Assembly: GCA_964023205.1 (NCBI GenBank)
Contig: OZ026847.1
Location: forward strand, 5,578,819 to 5,642,818
Length of the DNA stretch: 64,000 bases
Direction of reading: 5' to 3'
Source of the DNA: Lutraria lutraria
Taxonomy: Eukaryota > Mollusca > Bivalvia > Venerida > Mactridae
A program made the position numbers and the translations under genes. Of the stretch, positions 1 through 12,975 are shown in pieces; the stretch's first letter is position 1; each line of letters starts with the position of its first letter. A model generated the notes under the pieces. It saw only the letters and a list, made by a program, of their open reading frames with translations, searched no databases and was not told where the DNA came from.

Positions 1-600
1 TTTTTGCAATTTGAGGGTATTCTGTCTAAGCAGTGGGAACTATTTTTGTCCAAAGTACAGTAGCTGATAAAGTATAACATTCCGTACCAGTACGTGATGC
101 AGACTACACTTGCAGCGTTGATCTCCCCTTGCAGAACCGGTGATGATTACTGCCACTAGATGTACACGATACCACTCATATGCACTCAAATTTTGTTTAA
201 TACTCACATTATTTTATTCCTTTTTGTAAAAAAATAATTGCTTTGCCAGTTGGCACGCAGCAGGCTTCGATTGTAAGGAAAATATTTTTTTATGTGCATT
301 TTCTATGCAATTAATTTTTTAATAAGTATAGATTTTATAAAGTTAATCTAGGTGCATGGCGTAGTATATTCTTCGAAATTAATTCAATAACACTTCCTAT
401 TGATATAAGTCTATACGTATATATCTAAAATTAGTCTTGGTCAGTCAATATGTAAGACGAGCCGCATTTATATATAGTTTACCTCTAGAAAACACCAGAG
501 TCAAACTTTTATTGTATTTTTTTACTTAATATTTATTTCATTTGCTGATGTTATCAATTAAAATGTTTAAAACTTTATTGTTTAACTAATTGCCAATTAA
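1..600. other. AT-rich stretch with no recognised gene
   Basis: Non-coding, AT-rich sequence with stops in all frames. I see no conserved motif or repeat that I can name. It lies 5' of a LINE tail relic. Confidence 0.5.
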
Positions 601-609
601 TATGGTTGT

Positions 610-745
610 ACATTTGTGAACTGGAATTCTCTTCCTCATTATATCAAAACCTCAACAAGTCTTAAGATTTTTAAATGTTCTTTCAAAGCTCATCTAATGA
701 AAGAACTCCATAATGATCGAATTGGGATAATTATACTGTACTTGT
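610..745 (+). mobile_element. LINE 3'-end relic (reverse transcriptase C-terminal tail)
   Basis: One frame reads WNSLPHYIKTSTSLKIFKCS followed by FKAH. This matches the tail that many non-LTR reverse transcriptases of the CR1/I/Nimbus type carry just before their stop (a WNxLP block, then a short spacer and an FK-rich helix). Only this terminal piece survives, as expected for a 5'-truncated insertion. The clade is inferred from the motif alone. Confidence 0.5.
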
Positions 746-839
746 AAAACCGTCTGTGACGAGCAGCGATTTGTGTGATATGTTTTATGCTTTTTAATCA
801 AACCAAATTGAATTATTTAGATATAAATATTTTCATTTT

Positions 840-1200
840 TAGAAGCAAAAGCGAAGCGAGTGCTTCTATACTTATACACCCAATTTTGTTTTGAATAAAA
901 ACGTGACGCCATACATTCGCGTTGAAAAATAGTACCAATGGTTGTATAACTCTACAGATTGCATTTATGATACAAGTTGGATATATTGCAGCATTATGTT
1001 CATTTTGAATAATTACATTGTATATAATGGCTTTTCCAAGTGTAAAACTATTGAGTTTAATAATTCAGTATTCATCCGCACAAAAGTTTCATTCATAGTA
1101 CGCTTCGCTACTATATACATGGGAATCGCTAAAAGACACTAGCAGGGCGAGGACACCAGTTAACCGTAACTCCGCCTACCGGATAGATATAAAGTACGGA
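840..1200. repeat. Dispersed repeat fragments
   Basis: The segment near 1,130-1,175 (GCGAGGACACCAGTTAACC, then ACTCCGCCTACCGG) resembles, in inverted orientation, the segment near 34,965-35,030, so it belongs to a dispersed repeat family. The segment starting near 840 (GAAGCAAAAGCGAAGCGAGTG) has the look of a repeat end, but I cannot name it. The short ORF at 942-1142 falls inside this material and is not supported as a gene. Confidence 0.4.
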
Positions 1201-1794
1201 ATGCACTCGGTCTTGTATAATACATCTTTAAAACATCTTCAACATAAAACTTAAAATAAATTAACGCTCAACCACATCGCTAAAGAGTTAACCCTAACGA
1301 AGGAAAAACTAACTCTATTATTACATATAATTACGAAGTTTTAAGAGTCAGGCGTGTTTTACAGTGAACAGGAAGTGAAGGTATGAGTTTACTATGAACG
1401 TTAACAGAATTGGGAACATGACAAGTGAACCTCTACCAAAACGTCTTCATTTCACTATTTTGAGGAAATTATTAGTCCAAACACTATATACATTTGAGTT
1501 TGAAAAACGGTGCCTAGAGTTGATTGAGCTTTTTGGTATTATCTAATGCACATCTACCAGATATTATGAATTACATTTTAACTTTTGCTTCTGACAGTAC
1601 TCTCAGTGCTTTGATTTCTCTATGTTGGATCCCATTGGAAATAAGTTCAAGGACATAATGGGCTATCCATTGTTTTAGTACATTGTTTTATTTTTTTGAA
1701 AGAAAATCTCTTATTCAAAACGTTCTCACCATGAGTTATTTTATGTACATATTTCTTGCATGTACTGATTCATGAAGAATAAAATAAAAAATAA

Positions 1795-2085
1795 AACATT
1801 AGTTCAGTGGCTACAGCGTTGGTCTGCTAATCAAGAGGTTGTGAGTTCGAACCCCGGGCAAGGCTCACATTGTCCATGACAAATTTGACTGAAGATATTA
1901 CATCTTATGTTAAATTGTCCTCCCATCTCTGAATTATGTGGGATAGCTTGGTAGTAGCTTGTGGATAGAATGTGGTTAGTGCTGGTTATGGCCTTCACGT
2001 AAGCTGGTAAGGATAAATGCTCGCCACGATATAACTGAAATAATGTTGTAAATGGCGTTAAATCCGACGATGAAAAAAAAATATA
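1795..2085 (+). mobile_element. tRNA-derived SINE
   Basis: An RNA polymerase III type head is visible. There is an A-box-like TAGTTCAGTGG at about 1,799 and a B-box-like GAGTTCGAACCCC at about 1,843, at tRNA spacing. A body of about 200 bp follows, ending in GGCGTTAAATCCGACGATG and an A-rich tail. The head does not fold as an intact tRNA with a full acceptor stem, so this is a SINE and not a functional tRNA gene. Confidence 0.8.
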
Positions 2086-2704
2086 TAGTTAAATTTTCGG
2101 TGGTTTCAGCGGTGCTTAAGTCATAAACTTAATCATGAATAATACGAGCACATATCAATAGACAACATTGATGCATTTTCTCAAAACAAAATTCACTCGA
2201 AATCGTGTTCAGTCACTGAACAATCGGTTTAGTTTCCCAAAAACACTGAACACGAAGGGTAGGTCATGATTATATAATTGCTCCGATAGTAAAATCTGTT
2301 AATGTGTTATTCACTGCGACAAACATCAGTTTATTATTAATTGATATTGTGATGGAATCGTTAAGCCCAATAACAATTTAAGACAACATTGAATACTAGT
2401 ACATGTTCCATTATTAATAAGACTAGCTAGTAATTTAATTGATGCTCTATACCTATGAAAGGTTTATTGCACCCTTGATCATACCCGTGACAGTTAGTAT
2501 TTGAATTAGATAATTAATTATTGATAAGCAAGCAGTATGACATTTTGAAATAATGTAATGTCGTTATGGTATATGCTTCCCATGAAGGCAATGCCTGGAA
2601 TTACTTTTGTAACTTTAGTATTCCATACGTTTTATACTGTTTACATGTTTCTTTTTAATTCGTACAGTATGCAAAACGTTACAGCGATTGCCTGGTACAA
2701 TTAA

Positions 2705-3232
2705 AAGGGCATACCCTACAACTTAGTGCATCAAGAATCATAGAAAATGATGATAAATTAAAAGCCTGTAAAGAAAAAAGTCGCCGAAGGAAATTCCAGA
2801 CAAAAATTCCTTCAATTAACAATAGAAATCACAAACATATATATCCGTGAAACATACATTTAGTCGTGGAAATGTTGGGTTTTAGATATGTTTGTTTTAG
2901 TCAATATCAGTGCTGAGCATGTTTGCAGAGTTCCGTAAATGATCCAAGAAATATGTCAACATTCAGCGAAATTTGAAATCTAGCTCTTCTTTGCAGTGTG
3001 CATGCCCATACGTAGTTTCCATAAAAGATCGGATAATCTTCGGAAGTTATTGTTGCACACTTTTTGGGTGGAAGCGATTTATTATTTACAGCTATGTTTT
3101 TTAGCAGCAAGTACCTAAACAAGCCATTTAAAAACCCAAGTTCTTCTTGCAACTATCAATTATATATTATTTTACATACATCAGGCACATTTTTTACACT
3201 TTCACAAAATTGTTGTCAGTTGTAGGGTATAT
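2705..3232. mobile_element. TTAA-type TIR element inserted in unit 1 only
   Basis: It begins with AAGGGCATACCCTACAACTT directly after a TTAA and ends near GTTGTAGGGTATATTTCC. The same ends, inverted and better preserved, bound a second copy at 47,035-47,379. Unit 2 has a single TTAA at the corresponding place (about 13,595) and no insert, which is an empty site. The TTAA target suggests the Kolobok/piggyBac insertion class. The short ORF at 2907-3152 on the minus strand is just part of this element. Confidence 0.75.
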
Positions 3233-4010
3233 TTCCTTTCCATGATTTTTATGAATTATAAATAACGTAAATGGTACATACATAACGACGTGAAGTTGAT
3301 AATTGAATATTGTGATACACATATACCGATCGGAACTCCTCGGCGTTTGTCTAAAAAAAGTATTTTTCGATTACGATTAACACATATACGTGTCTATTTA
3401 CGACCACTTGCCGTCGGTCGAGTCATTTGTAATGGACAAAGTATGAATTTATTCCACTTTAAAATCTTTAATCGCTTAATTCAGTCGCCGATAAACTTAC
3501 GAGTAATATGTGATTTACGTAATACATACATTGATGTGACAATTAATATGAGTTTTCATACGTACATATTTGATATTTAGTCACGTTTTTGTCTGAACCT
3601 CTCACTATATATACAGACAATGGCCGACGTCACAGAAAAATATGTAATTAACATTAGGGTCGAACGGTAACTTATCAGATAATTTTAAAAGTATCCTAAA
3701 AGCAACAATACCAAAGATAAATTATTATTATTGCCATGAACATAATGGTATAATAACCATGGCTGCAGATTCGTGGTTTCGTTTGATCTCTCGGGAATTC
3801 ACTTGTGTCAGACGATAACTTTGTGATCGCCAAATCCGGTCTATTCATTATAAGATATTTACGATAAAAGCATATAAATTTAATCACAATGTATACGATG
3901 TATTCGCTGATAAGCTATATATAATTAGACCGATGATGGCAATTATTATTTATTCATAATGTCTTTATTGTGTAACAGTGAATTTAACGTCGCGGGATAG
4001 GCCGCGCTCA

Positions 4011-4096
4011 TATATAAATGACTTTGTTTTAGGAAAACGGACATTTTCTACGGAACGTTTACAAACAAATAACAGCTAGTGAGTATGTTTACGCAT
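4011..4096 (+). promoter_or_regulatory. TATA box and inferred 5' UTR exon of receptor gene 1
   Basis: TATATAAAT lies at 4,011-4,019. The following 80 bp are well conserved in the other duplication unit (TATATAAAT at 14,255-14,263). The block ends at a strong splice-donor sequence, ACGCAT|GTAAGT, with GT at 4,097. A matching acceptor, TTTACCAG|G, ends at 5,536, about 100 bp before the start codon. I infer a non-coding first exon and an intron of about 1.4 kb. Transcript data would be decisive. Confidence 0.45.
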
Positions 4097-5536
4097 GTAA
4101 GTATTTAAGAAATTTTAGAAATATTTATTTATTTTTTATTATTGTATGTTTTTATTGCGCGTAGCGTAAAACAAAGCGAACAGCTTATAACAAATTAAAC
4201 ACAATTATAATATTTACGTGAATGAAATTTTACGAGAGCAGAATTGGAAACGATTAATTACACGAGATGTCTCTTAATAATTTGAAAAACGTCTGTGACT
4301 AAATATATATATACAAATGTATATCATTATTAAAGTCTCTTCATTATACATAAACATACAGCAAACAGTACGATATATTATATATATCATATTATATGTA
4401 AATAATGCCGCCATAAATTGAATTTTTTATATAAATGGTATCCATTTTAGTCACATCAGCATATTATTTACAACTGGTGCATATTCTTCGTTTTCCGAGA
4501 TTGAAAAAGCGTCCCTGAAATGTCGGAAACCGAAGCCGAAATTCGAACAAAAAACCTTTACCACTCAGTCACCGATCCGTCCCTCGATTATGAACTGCTT
4601 CAGATGTTTGTGTAAATGCGTACGACAGAGCTGTATTTTCTTACTGCACCGTTGAATGCATACATGTATTGATGCGCAAAGATTGAAATATTTATCAGAA
4701 TAAATCGGTTATGTTCACCTACGTTACAAACAGCGACGATGGATATTCAATCAAGCGTCTATCTATATGTCATTTAAAATTGACTTTTACTCGACGATCA
4801 AACCCTAGATCACGCTAATGTAATACCGGCGTTAGTAAATATATATACGTCATGGTAAACAAAATTTAATGAACCCTGGTTAGAAAGCACTGAAAGTGAC
4901 TTGTCATGCATCATATCAAATCCATTTAAATCAGAAACAAAATAATATTACATATAAAAAATCATTTATCTCAACACAAAAATAGCTCACAGAGTGTTTT
5001 TTTAAGTTACCAACTTGGCGCGGGTACCGTCATTTTGGAAGTTGTAACCCTCGGAAAAAAATATGTATAATTATACAAAACATGCACATGAATATGATAA
5101 ACGTCTTTTTGGACCGTGTTGCCATTTTACACTATGTCTGCAACGTGCTAGCCTCTATGTAAGTTCAGCATGTTTATACACGCGGAAACTGATGTACATT
5201 TCGTATATGTGGCCGGGGTTTAGTCAAGTGACATACTGATTCGAAATTGTCCGATCTAAAAAAAATGTTAATAGATTTTGACACAAAGATTTCTTTTTTC
5301 CAGCTCTCCGTTTTCAGTAAAATCATACAATGTTTACAAAAAAATGTCTACATACCTACCCACTGTTTAAAGTGTGGGCGGCCTTATCGCAAAACAAAAT
5401 TCTTAAGGATGCCCTAAGCATCATAAAAATATACATGTATGTAGCTTTACTCCGTTTCCATTCCACATTCTTTATGTGCATATTGAATACAATACATGTA
5501 AAGTTAAAATTACTCTTTTGTGTAACTATTTACCAG

Positions 5537-5652
5537 GTAACCAGGCGCTGCATCGTGCCGGGAAACTAACTGAGAAGAAAAAACAGCATCTGAGTATGTG
5601 GGTTGACCAAGTCGAAATTCAACTCCACAGCTTGAAATGCAACAATGAATAA
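5537..5652 (+). promoter_or_regulatory. 5' leader of receptor gene 1 with two upstream ORFs
   Basis: An 18-codon uORF starts at 5,596 (ATGTGGGTTGACC) and stops at 5,650-5,652, overlapping the receptor start codon in another frame. A three-codon uORF (ATGCAACAATGA) at 5,637-5,648 has a stop that overlaps the start ATG at 5,645. The long uORF is absent from gene 2, where its ATG reads ACG, while the three-codon uORF is present in both. Confidence 0.5.
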
Positions 5653-8600
5653 AAATATGGATTATCATCTTCGTGTGACAATTCTTTCCATTCTTGCAGT
5701 ATCAATAGATGCAAATGCTGACATAAACTTATTGATAACAATCCAGAATATGTTTTGCATGGACTCGAAACAATGCCAAGAAGTAGTTCCGCTTTCATCA
5801 GATACGGAAATGTCACATTCCAACATCTCTATAAACCTTCCTGTGATCCCCCCACCCTTCCCGGGATATAAGTGCTGTAAGGACTGTTCTTGTAATAAAC
5901 AAAATTGTGACTTATCAGATTCTTGCTGTCCTGACATGTTAGAATATGTTCCATCAGTGAAAGAGTCACAATCAAACGTTCGTATGACATGTGGCTCAAC
6001 GCAACTACGTCCAAATGAACCAGGAAAACTCATGTCAAAGTCAGACTGGCCTATTAATATGTTTCAAAGTTGTTCGTTTTACTACCCGAACATTACAGTT
6101 GTTCATGCATGTGAGAGAAAAGGTGATCAGAAATCAGTCAACACGGAAGTGCCTGTGACGGACACAACAACATTGTACACGTACAAGAATCGTTTCTGTG
6201 CTCTCTGTCATGGGGTCAATGACAGTAATATGAAATTCTGGCGTGTTCAAATCAAATGCGTCCGTGGAACGTTTCAACCAAGTAAAATCGATGAAGTTTT
6301 TGAAGAAATATACAACACAGAGACGTGTAATCTTGTATATGACGCTACTAACATAGAATCATTTGTATTAACAAAATGCGATGAAAATATAAACGAGTGT
6401 AATGTAACTGGAATGTGGAAAACGTACGACCCATTCATAGAACAGGCGTGCCTCGCCTACACATCCATCTATGACAACATATACAAGAACGTATTTTGTT
6501 ACATGTGTAATACTGAAGATGTTATAGCACCTATTGATTGCATTTCTATTCCATCTGATCGTCTCGATATCTCATTTGTAGCCCTTCTACATTTTGCAAA
6601 GGACGACAGACACACGTATGAAACAACGGGAAGATGCGAGAGTGGTCAGTTTTATGATGCTTTCAAGGTAAAACAAATTTATAAATAAAAGCGTATACTC
6701 GTATTTATGAATAGCATTACTATCATTATGATGAAAGTAGCTCGAACGGTATTGCATGTTACAACATTCATATAAGTGATGTAAATTCACATCACATACT
6801 TATCTGTGTTTGAAAGTCAATATATAAATGCAAGTTTATCTCTTTTAAAGTTAACTTTACGTGTAACTTACTATCACATCCGTCCAGGAAATCGTTCAGA
6901 TCAATGCAGTAGAATCTACCAATTGATATGATTCTGATCCACGACTGCTTGATCTGGAGTCCAGGGCTCCTCCCAATCCATTTATTTGTATGTGTACAGA
7001 CAATGCGAATCATAATGTAATACTGTGGAATCATTAATTTTCGTTCCCACGAATTTAAATGCAGAGATAAGGCATTTTTCTTCAAAAATCCACGAATTTG
7101 TGTCCCCACGAATTGGCGACTTTAGTAAAACGTACTAGCGCCCGATGAAAATAAATGAAAATACAGTAATCGTGTGCGTTTTTTTTCACTCGTTTAATTT
7201 GCTGCACACGTATTCATCTCATAATTTCTTTTCAGGATATCTGCAGAAAATTAAGCTGTATGTTCCCAAAGACGTTACAAAATGACTCCTGTGTTTACAT
7301 GGTAGACGCGTTGGGCGGGATGACGTACGGTACCTTCTTAAAATTGACTGTGCTCAACAATACAAATGGGGATCTGAATCCAGTTGAAAACGAAAAATCG
7401 ATCGGATCGTCCATCTTATCTCAAATGAATGCAACAGAAATGGGTGCATATATTGGTGTAACAGTATACACTTCGGAAGAAGCGTATGCAAATGCTGATG
7501 AACTTATTGCGTTTGTAGAACTCAGAAGTTCAGTGTTTGAACCAGTTAATACCGAGTTGATCGATCGAATTGTAGAGCTTGATGGTGAGGTTTTGGTGAC
7601 TGAAAACATCATCAAAATAGATTACAAAGTAAAAATACAAAAATTTAGTTTTGACGATGACAATAGAGAGAAAGTGTATGACCATACGGTAAATAAGGTG
7701 TTTGTTAAAGCTGGTGATAGTGCTTTACACGGAGACTTTATGCCCTCATTATATCTTAACCAAAATGTTACAATTACATTGTTGTTTAGGTGTCCGTTAG
7801 TTACAATTTACAGTTACGAGTTCCACAGTTTGCGTATAGCAAATGGTATTCATTTACACGATGTAGAGATCAACCTTGATGACAATGAAATTATGCTGGA
7901 AAATTACACTAATAGTAGCAACTTTTCGTTTCGAATATGTGTAGATAAATATGAGTCTTTAGTTGAGCCATATATACATGGTGAAGGACAAAACAGCACC
8001 TCGTGCTCAGACACAGAGCTTTCAATAAAAGGAGTTGTGTCTGTGGTTTGTACTGTAATCTCGATGTCCTTCTTGGTTATAACCATGGTAACGTATTTGG
8101 CGTATAAAGAGTTAAGAACCCAACCTGGATTCAATAATATGATTTTGTGTGGAAGCCTTTTTGTTGCTCAAGGAATGTTCCAATTTGGAGTTGGCCAAGC
8201 ATGCAATGTCTCGGAGGTGGTGTGTGAAACGATAGGGTTGCTCATTCATTTCTCTTGGCTTTTCGTTTTGTTTTGGATGAATGTCTGTTGTGTCCATATG
8301 TTCCGGGTGTTTCGTCACACCTCAAAGGCAGCAAAGACCGTGTCAATTAAACTGACATTCATATATATATCTTACGGTCTAATTGGAAGTGGTGTGCTTG
8401 TTTCAATTAATGTCATGGTAGCATTGTTCCAGGGAACTGTCAGCACTTTCGGTTATGGTGGAGAGTTGTGTTATATATCTGACAGTGGAATGGTCACGTA
8501 TGTGTTTGTTGTACCAGTTGGAATGTTAATTCTACTCAACATATCTTTGTATGTTTTTGTTGTAATGAAAATTATGCCTAAAGTCCGTTCAGGTAACCGA

Positions 8601-8894
8601 CCATCAGCACAGAGGAACTATTTCAAAATATACACCAAATTATCAACTCTTACTGGCGGAACTTGGTTGTTTGGTTTCGTCTACTTGTTATGGCAAGTAG
8701 ACGCAGTGGAATATGTATTCATAATTTTAAACGCATCACAAGGCGTACTTTTGTTCTTTTCGTTCCTGTTTAACAGTCGCAGTCTGAAACTTTACAAAGA
8801 TTCTTTCAACAATATAATTACCCGTGGCACGTCAAACACGTCAGACTCTAGCCAACATTCAAATGTGCCGCGTTCAGCAGAAAACGGTGTTTGA
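5645..8894 (+). CDS. Class B / methuselah-like seven-transmembrane receptor, copy 1
   Basis: Coding exons are 5,645-6,667 and 7,236-8,894. The donor is AAG|GTAAAA and the acceptor TTTTCAG|GATATC, both phase 0. The product is 893 residues. Residues 1-26 look like a signal peptide. A dense cysteine cluster spans about 77-97 (CCKDCSCNKQNC, then SCCPD), and two related short motifs follow: NRFCALCHG near 182-190 and NVFCYMCN near 282-290. The ectodomain runs to about residue 606 and has many NxS/T sites. Seven hydrophobic segments span about 607-853, with class B features: the TM1-TM2 loop YKELRTQPGFNNMILC, TM6 TLTGGTWLFG and TM7 LNASQGVLLFFSFLFN. A short tail of about 40 residues follows. I see no canonical GPS cleavage motif before TM1, so methuselah-like fits better than a typical self-cleaving adhesion GPCR. 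The ligand is unknown. The ATG at 5,645 is the first in frame that gives a signal peptide. Confidence 0.9.
7015..7172. mobile_element. MITE in the intron of receptor gene 1
   Basis: It has TACTGTGGAATCATTAATTT at its left end and ATGAAAATACAGTA at its right, with CCCCACGAATT blocks inside. Fuller copies of the family lie at 35,690-35,882 and 61,063-61,272. The homologous intron of receptor gene 2 lacks it, which accounts for most of the intron length difference (568 versus 419 bp). Confidence 0.75.
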
Positions 8895-9475
8895 GGGTAT
8901 TTTTTTCATTGTGTTGCTGGTAAAAAAATCTACAATATGAAACATATTCATTAACAGCTTTCTGTTACTTGGACGTGGACAAACACTCGATGACCGATTT
9001 CTGCATCAAAGGTTGGTATGCTACTAGTCCCACATGAAATATAAAAAAAGTTTTTAAAATTAGATACCTAAGAAATTACTATGTAAGACAAGTGACCCCG
9101 GTATTCTGAAGATCTTAAGCGGTGTTTTGCTTTGTTTTCCTATTTTCTCTTGTATCACAAAGGGAATCTTGTGAAGACGCCATTTTTAGAATCGTCTATA
9201 CTGCTCTGACTGGTCAAGTTAAACTAAACAAGCGTAAGATTTCTAATGCTCAGCTAAAGGTTGGATAGAAGTATGCCCGGAGGCATTGTCATTTAGTTTG
9301 TGAATTTGATGAATATACGTGAATAGGTTTTAATAGACACGAATTATTTCAGTTATGCTTACCATTTACTAGTATAATAGAATTGTATTCAATGAATATT
9401 GTAAAGGAATGTCTCATGAACCATACAATCTGTTATATCAATATTTCATGTGCTAAGTAAACGATGCTGCAGAAG
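8895..9475 (+). other. 3' flank of receptor gene 1
   Basis: This segment is homologous to 20,198-20,765 downstream of receptor gene 2. At 9,456 it has AGTAAA where gene 2 has a canonical AATAAA (20,742). It is probably 3' UTR, but the true end cannot be read from the sequence. Confidence 0.35.
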
Positions 9476-9889
9476 CTTGGATTCAGTATTTGATTGCGTT
9501 AATTATATCAATACAATACGTCAGAACCGTATGTACCTCAAGTCCAATATGGTGACTGCATGTAAATATCAAATTGAAATGGTGACGATACTAAATAGTC
9601 ACTAGTATATGAATGCTTAATGATTAAGAAAATTGTATCAATGTTATTCTATACACACATAAGGTAATCCAGCCACCGGCATAATCCCATATGAGAGAGC
9701 AAAGGCAATGATATTATAGCTCATATAAATAGATATCAGAATGCAGCAAACTTGAATGAATATTGCCATATTTGCTACGTTACTTCACATGAACTATATG
9801 TATGTTATACTTCTTATCGAAAGTGTTTCGAAAAAAGCCGATACTGTGTTTTTATAATAAAATCTTTTGTAATAATTATGTTGTGTCAA

Positions 9890-10160
9890 ATATTATACAG
9901 TGTTTTATAAATGCCCTTTTGGTGAGACTATGGGTGCCCCCACTGAGAGCTAAGTCTAAGAAGATGGCCATAATGGCCCTATATAGCTCACCTGAGTATC
10001 GTTGTACTTAGGGATAATTTAATTAAGGAACTATTTGTCAAAGTAAAGAGTTATCAACCCCAACTATCACGAATTTCCTTGTACAACGAAAGTGACCCCT
10101 TGGGCGAGGTCAATTTGACCCTGGGTTTTTTAATTTAAACAAACTTAGTAAAAGTCCAAA
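9890..10160. repeat. Dispersed bivalve-type repeat ('gatggcc...gctcacctgag')
   Basis: It contains GATGGCCATAATGGCCC and GCTCACCTGAGTATC, followed by 'gaggtcaatttgaccctggg'. Related copies occur at 22,180-22,600 (the orthologous position in unit 2), 48,040-48,720 and 52,410-53,285. No coding capacity. Confidence 0.6.
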
Positions 10161-10559
10161 TTGGTGTAGGTCCACTAGCTAATGCTACATGTCAAATATC
10201 TAAATCGAATTTGAGATTTTTAAAAGATTTTATATGTTCAAATATTTTAACAGAACTTGACCTGTATTTTATCATTATACACCTTCATGTAAAATACATG
10301 TATGTAACAAATTCATTAAACTTGTCTTTGTTATCGCCTGGACACCAAACTCTGACTGGATGAACGGACAGGGGACATAAAAAGCAGCCCGTCTTGACGA
10401 GAGCAATCTGTCTTAACCCATGTTCCAACAGACAAGTACAACAGCAATGAAAGTAAAACCTATCTTGGGAATGCTACCTGCTTTAATACCTAGATAGGAT
10501 ACAAAAGGTTACACAACTATATGTTTACACAAATGATTTTTTATTTCGATATACCTTTC

Positions 10560-10790
10560 GTGGCAGCATAAAATGACGCAGGACACAAGGAAAAGCAATA
10601 AAACATCTTATAATATACTTATAAGTAAGGCGTAAATATGTTTGTTTATAGTTATTAGACCTACCCAATTCCCCCACATTCCTAGAGAATTCATTAGGTC
10701 CGAGGAAGAGTATATCTATCATATCACTTTTTTTACATTTCCGAAAGCTTTCAAGAGTCAAAATAAATCCCTGACCAACCTACCGTTTTT
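10560..10790. repeat. Dispersed repeat shared at three places
   Basis: The block with AAGGCGTAAATATGTTTG and GACCTACCCAATT is also found at 22,980-23,130 (orthologous in unit 2) and, more diverged, at 15,300-15,490 inside the segment private to unit 2. It is therefore a dispersed repeat as well as part of the duplicated unit. The small minus-strand ORF here is not supported. Confidence 0.5.
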
Positions 10791-12094
10791 ATAATGAGCA
10801 AGTAATCAGAAGCAAACAATTTCCTTCAGGACTAACATAGAAGTGAAACAACAGAATACTAGTAACTGAAAATATATTAATTATTTTAACAAAATAAATT
10901 ACAAGATAAGAATTACAAGATATTTGTATAACAAATATAACATCATAGCCTTACAAGTCATGACATATTTAACAGATAATGCTAAATAAACTAAAATTTA
11001 AATTTATAAACAGGAGTACAATTTGATCCCTGATAGATGATCTTCACAATGCAACTGAAGATGTCATGAATGAATAACAGGTTTAAAATTGATATTCTCT
11101 GATCTCATAGTTGCAATGGGCAGTCTAACAATAAGACAGAGTATACCACATAACAATACATGTATGCAATGTCGTGCATCAAATACACCAAAGGAAACAG
11201 AAATTCTTATGACCTTGCAAATGAAGACGGCTTCATCTGATAAGAACGAGCTTATTAATCAACCTAGTTCCGACGCTTAACTTAGGTAATGACAAAAACA
11301 AAATGTCAGACTCCAGCAAAAGAAAAATGACAATTCAGTTGACATTGAAATATGTTCTGTCTCGTAGCCAAAACAGCTATAATGATACAATTGACGGTTT
11401 ACTCAACCGAATAAATAAAGTAGAAGATGGTAATCAATATAATTAATGTGAGTGCGATGAAGAATGCAGTTAAACACTTAAAGAACAGAGAAAGGGATCA
11501 ACACCAAGACTAGAAAAAGAAAACGGGACCAAAACGGGACTAATTATAAAACTACTAAATCTAACATTGTCTGCAATAACACTGATAATTTAGTGTAGCA
11601 AAGGTTTCTCGGAAATTTGTCCTTGAATTGGGTGTATATTCAGTGAAAGACCGTGAATTGCATGCATCATCAATCGCACTATTTCTTGACGGAACACAGT
11701 TTGATTTTTTGGGGGGTAATTAAAGTACGGACGAGGCTGTGAAAAAGTGTGAGAGCAGATACACGTTACGACAAAAGCAAACAGAAGCAGGCATTTGACT
11801 ATTTGAAGGAAACTAAAGGAGACTTAATTGATTGTTAGCCTGTCTGTAGGCTATGGTAAAAAAGCATGAATTATCACTTTCCTACGAAATCTGTATTTTT
11901 GTTTTGTTGTTTGATATTTGATAGAACTTTACTGTTTATATTATAAACTTTAATTGACGTTAGTTCATATTTAATGCTTGAATTTGTTGATTTATAATAA
12001 GTTGTAAATAAAATAAGTCTCCATCATTCGGATTGTTTCATTATTTTGTTGAGACACTCGTTTTCAGCCTGTTATTAACGAAAAAGGAATGTAA

Positions 12095-12975
12095 CAGTGG
12101 TGTTAATATACCTTATGTCATTTTCAACCACTTCGTGTTTTTTTAAATTCACAACATTCACCAATTTGCAACGATTTAAAAGCCAATTTAAAACTCCTTA
12201 TCATTTAAATCCCTTTTTATGTAAACGCTATTTGCTAAGGCTACATAAGCTGTTGCATCCGTCTTTCCCGTTTGTTAGGATTGCTGACCGTCAGGTCAGT
12301 TTAGAAACTATTTTTTGAAAAAAAAACACTTTTCCGCTACTACAGTGACATGTATGTAACAATTAAATAACGGTTATATCTGGTTTGGAGAATCCGAAGA
12401 ACCATTTTAAATAATGCAAAATAATGTCAAATCATAATTTAAGAAGTAAAGGAACAATACCAAATCCAACAAGTTCAACGCCAAAAAATTAATGGAATAA
12501 GTACGAAAAAGAGATACGTAATTTTATTCTTCATTGCAACAAAAAGTAACTGATGACACCTTACTACTAGCATCAGATGATGAATCAATTAATCTGCCCG
12601 GATACGAAGAACCAGTCAAGCAAGCAATTACGTTTACTAAATATAAACATTTACTCAAAGACGATTCCTCGAATGGCGAAGACCAGTCAGCGGTGAAACC
12701 CACTGTTTAAAACGAACCGAAGGACGATTATGGGTATGGATATGGCAGAAGAGACCAGCAATCAAAATTAGGACCCGTATTGGACGAATTAAGCAGCATC
12801 GAACATAATAACATTTATCCAAATTTATCCAAATAATATCAGAAAACAAGAACAATTTGATTTCAAAGTGAATAAGAGTGTTAGCAACGACAATGACATT
12901 CATTTGTTTCAGTCATCAGCGCCAATTCCAGATTCATCTATTTTGGAAAAACATTTTATTATAATTATTTGAAAA
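12095..12975 (+). pseudogene. Decayed gag-like retroelement relic, unit 1 copy
   Basis: This is a shorter, more damaged version of the relic at 26,640-27,590. The reading frame beginning near 12,425 is broken by stops and indels, and the element is truncated inside what was the coding part. A segment near 12,285-12,350 corresponds to the LTR-like direct repeat seen in unit 2. It is non-functional. Confidence 0.5.

Noticed and set aside
1795..1870. Functional tRNA gene
   Set aside because: A and B boxes are present, but there is no matching acceptor stem and a SINE body and tail follow.
3290..3580. 96-codon ORF upstream of receptor gene 1
   Set aside because: The homologous stretch in unit 2 (about 13,660-13,860) is broken by indels, so the frame is not under constraint.
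5330..5569. 79-codon ORF just before receptor gene 1
   Set aside because: The frame is not kept in unit 2 and it runs across the inferred leader-intron acceptor.
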